Below, one piece after another: positions 62,080-64,000 of a stretch of 64,000 nt of DNA; positions within the stretch are counted from its first letter, which is position 1; every line of letters starts with the position of its first letter. The DNA is from Scytonema sp. UIC 10036 (GTDB lineage Bacteria; Cyanobacteriota; Cyanobacteriia; Cyanobacteriales; Nostocaceae): positions 1 through 64,000 of the forward strand of contig NZ_WJFC01000004.1 in NCBI RefSeq assembly GCF_009725235.1, given 5' to 3'. The translations under genes and the position numbers were made by a program. The notes below the pieces were generated by a model. That model saw only the letters and a list, made by a program, of their open reading frames with translations, had not been told where the DNA came from and made no database searches.

Positions 62080-62369
62080 CCGGAACGCTATTAGGTTCAC
62101 GTTCAGGGGATCGTTTTACTCGTTTTACGGGGGATGTAATTCAAGCCGATTTGAATGCTGCGTTAAATTTGTGCGTTCGAGCCACAGACAACAATATTAC
62201 TAGATATATGAAATCGAGTGACGTTGAATCTGAGTTATTAACTCGGACTGTGGGGTACTTAGCTTCTATTGGGAAGTCAGTGACTGATGCATTAAATCTT
62301 GGGTGGCTTAAACCTAAGTTTAAAGCGAAAGCACTCAAACTTGAAGAGAAGTATCACTCTCCGGGGTAG
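62080..62369 (+). pseudogene. TnpB/Cas12-like RuvC nuclease gene, 3' part
   Basis: Continues the interrupted gene as GTLLGSRSGDRFTRF, then VIQADLNAALNLCVRA with the RuvC-III Asp (residue 448 of the restored protein), and ends KALKLEEKYHSPG at TAG 62369. The zinc-ribbon cysteines typical of TnpB are not present between NPAYTSQ and QADLNAA. The segment has no start of its own; an apparent ATG frame from 62010 is element sequence. Confidence 0.85.
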
Positions 62370-62549
62370 CGAGTCAGGTCACTCTCCAATGGCTGGAAGT
62401 TTAAACCAATTAAACAACAACGCTCTAATGGCAGTAACCAGTTTGGATGATACCAGCAATTAATGACATTTCTACGTATTGCATAGCTTTGCCTAGATTT
62501 AGTTTACCCCCCGAAGTTGGTTGATATGTAGATTAAAGGATAAAAGATA
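62370..62549. other. Region downstream of the nuclease gene
   Basis: No gene and no CRISPR-like repeats are seen. TCACTCTCC occurs twice (about 62354 and 62380). A TnpB-type guide RNA or element right end could overlap this stretch, but I cannot define it. Confidence 0.35.
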
Positions 62550-64000
62550 ATGGGGCGGTTTGAAAGAAGACCAGATAACTTGCGAGGAAAAGGAGAGGCG
62601 TATAGCTCGGCAGAATCTGCTATGCGAGCAATTACTGAGGAGTTGCAAATCATTCAACGTGGTGTTCTCAAGTCACTACAGGAGGATGTGAAGCGGCTGC
62701 AAGCAGATAAAGAGCGATTGACTAAAGATATTCAAGATTTGCAAGAAGAAAAAGGACAGCTACAGCAAGAGCAGCAAATCACCCAGCAGCAAGCATTGAT
62801 TCGTCAATTATCGCAGGTTTTAGCTAGCCACATATCTTTGCAACTCCAATCTTCTTTGGAAACACTGACAAATCAAGCAGTGCAGAATGCTTCAATAACA
62901 GTTACCAGCCAAGAAACGACTGCAACATCCACTCCAAGCGCAACAGAGCAAAGCAATCCAAATACTTTCAAACTGCTGAACTCTTTAGATAATGCACTTC
63001 TTACCACATTTAATTCACTTCAACAAGATCTGAAAAACTATCAAAGCAGTCTTTCTCAGCAATTAGCCCGGATGCACAATCAACAGAAGCAGGGAGAAGC
63101 AATTTTAGCAGAGTTGGTGGATCGCCTTCACCAAGAATTACAAACAATAACATCTGGCAATACTACACCTGTATTTCAAGAAACTGCTGCTTCTGACGAT
63201 GAGCCAATTCTTCCACAACCGCAAGCTCATCTTGAAGCTCCGACAAAGTTGCAGTTAGATGTGAATCCACCAGAGGAAACCGTATTTCCAACATCCGAAA
63301 TCCTTAATGAAAACCCCACAAGCGAAGCAGTAACGTCTTTAGAACCAGAGCACGTGGAGCCTGCATCGCCTCCACCCGTGACAAAACCAGCACCAGAAGC
63401 ACCGACAACACCAAAAGAATCTTCATTTCGGCAAATTGGCATTTCATCTTTGTCTGCAATTGGTATAGTCCTAATTGTATTGTCAACGGTGACGTCGTCG
63501 CTATACAACGTTGCCATCAAGGTCATTTTTAACCCTGGTTCCCAAATTTTTGGTGTTTTTGAGGTGCAAAGTCTCTTATATCCAAGTTTGGGAAGTTCTC
63601 TATTGCTTTTAATGTTGCGGATGCTTGTGGTTGTACCACTCATGATGCTTTTGGCACCTATTTTGCATCCACGAGTTTGGCATGATATGCAATTCTTGTT
63701 TGACTCATTTGGCAAAAATTCAAATCATCCCACTGCAAAGCGAGCTTTCATATTGTCGCTTGTGAGTGGGGGCTTTTTGTTTTTATCACAGTTATTTATT
63801 TATCTTGCTATCGGTCAAGTTCCTACTGGAATGGCGATCGCACTTTTCTTTGTGTATCCCCTTTTAAGTGGGTTATTTTCTTGGGTTCTGTTCCGGGATC
63901 GCTTGAGTTTGTTCAGTACTGGTGCTTTCGCGTCTATTGGTTTGGGAGAATTGTTGGTATTGGTGGGCGCTGTCAGTACTGGTACGGGAAACTTGTCATT
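62550..64000 (+). CDS. EamA-type transporter with N-terminal coiled coil (cut by window edge)
   Basis: Open from ATG 62550 to the window end (483 codons and 2 bases). Residues 1-100 are helical coiled coil with many Gln and Glu (LQEDVKRLQADKERLTKDIQDLQ). A disordered Thr/Pro-rich linker (about 110-290) follows, and then a membrane domain with EamA/DMT-type helices (ISSLSAIGIVLIVLSTV, FLFLSQLFIYLAIGQVPTGMAIALFFVYPLLSGLFSW). EamA proteins export or import small metabolites. The long soluble N-terminus is unusual for general DMT carriers. A weak AAAGGA site precedes the start. Confidence 0.75.
   Translation, partial: MGRFERRPDNLRGKGEAYSSAESAMRAITEELQIIQRGVLKSLQEDVKRLQADKERLTKDIQDLQEEKGQLQQEQQITQQQALIRQLSQVLASHISLQLQSSLETLTNQAVQNASITVTSQETTATSTPSATEQSNPNTFKLLNSLDNALLTTFNSLQQDLKNYQSSLSQQLARMHNQQKQGEAILAELVDRLHQELQTITSGNTTPVFQETAASDDEPILPQPQAHLEAPTKLQLDVNPPEETVFPTSEILNENPTSEAVTSLEPEHVEPASPPPVTKPAPEAPTTPKESSFRQIGISSLSAIGIVLIVLSTVTSSLYNVAIKVIFNPGSQIFGVFEVQSLLYPSLGSSLLLLMLRMLVVVPLMMLLAPILHPRVWHDMQFLFDSFGKNSNHPTAKRAFILSLVSGGFLFLSQLFIYLAIGQVPTGMAIALFFVYPLLSGLFSWVLFRDRLSLFSTGAFASIGLGELLVLVGAVSTGTGNLS

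Noticed and set aside
62010..62369. A separate 119-residue gene starting at 62010
   Set aside because: Its first 23 codons are antiphase to iscB and element end; the rest is the displaced C-terminus of the TnpB-like gene.
62370..62549. CRISPR array expected for a Cas12-like gene
   Set aside because: No repeated 25-37-base units are present near the nuclease gene on either side.

Overview
The window reads as chromosomal DNA of a filamentous, heterocyst-forming cyanobacterium (Nostocales). Supporting signs are GCGATCGC (HIP1-type) octamers throughout, phylloquinone and phycobilisome genes (menC/menA/menF, apcF), the glutamine synthetase gene with its inactivating factor IF7 (glnA, gifA), and a patX-like gene for a secreted RGSGR peptide used in heterocyst patterning. 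Many gaps hold heptamer tandem repeats (TTAGTGG and GCTAATG types), GGGGACAAGG-type repeats and palindromes of the kinds common in Nostocales. No CRISPR array, rRNA or prophage was seen.

Layout. 1-3.0 kb: phylloquinone genes menC (cut by the window edge) and menA, divergent from menF. 3.3-7.5 kb: four secreted proteins in a row (COP23-domain protein, two trypsin-like proteases, one of them with TPRs, and a small secreted protein). 7.7-14.9 kb: hybrid histidine kinase, proA, aldehyde dehydrogenase, mazG, metal-binding membrane protein. 14.9-20.2 kb: tRNA-Val and tRNA-Ala, retropepsin-like protein, QueD-family protein, trhO, O-methyltransferase, 5'-truncated persulfide-dioxygenase-like gene, EF-hand protein, and a toxin-antitoxin pair whose toxin is broken. 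20.2-25.4 kb: GGDEF response regulator, FHA protein, PAS/GAF histidine kinase. 25.7-28.9 kb: small antitoxin-like protein, Uma2 nuclease, NurA, HAD hydrolase. 29.1-35.0 kb: a broken P-loop ATPase gene translationally coupled to a 1551-residue TPR/STAND-NTPase/WD40 protein. 35.1-38.7 kb: PEP-CTERM protein and a manganese/zinc-type ABC transporter. 39-45.5 kb: glycosyltransferase, small zinc-ribbon protein, lipoprotein, DUF433/DUF5615 pair, dynamin-like GTPase, cytochrome P450. 45.6-47.3 kb: a decayed hybrid kinase whose two ends flank a cluster of seven TGTAWTACA dyads, then a small protein resembling a duplicated IF7 helix. 47.4-53.4 kb: tlyA, apcF, glnA, gifA, a methyltransferase and patX, a nitrogen-control and differentiation neighbourhood with NtcA-like and TCCGGA promoter elements. 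53.5-58.9 kb: FAD oxidoreductase with a repeat inserted in frame, Uma2, zinc alcohol dehydrogenase, PiT phosphate transporter. 58.9-62.4 kb: a nested mobile nuclease locus. 62.5 kb to the end: an EamA-type transporter with a long coiled-coil N-terminus, cut by the edge.

The most striking item is at 58.9-62.4 kb. A TnpB/Cas12-like RuvC nuclease gene with a divergent ribbon-helix-helix-like partner is interrupted by a complete IscB element (HEARO/omega-RNA plus iscB) placed directly after GTGA. Removing 60435-62079 restores a 520-codon reading frame. The expected omega-RNA guide, the bases just upstream of the left end, is tnpB-like gene sequence, so this looks like one RNA-guided nuclease element living inside another and potentially targeting its empty copies.

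A second theme is repeat-driven decay. Intergenic-type repeats have entered reading frames in frame (FAD oxidoreductase, PAS/GAF kinase, gene ends of mazG and the metal-binding protein, probably menC). Several genes are truncated next to repeats (persulfide dioxygenase, toxin, hybrid kinase).
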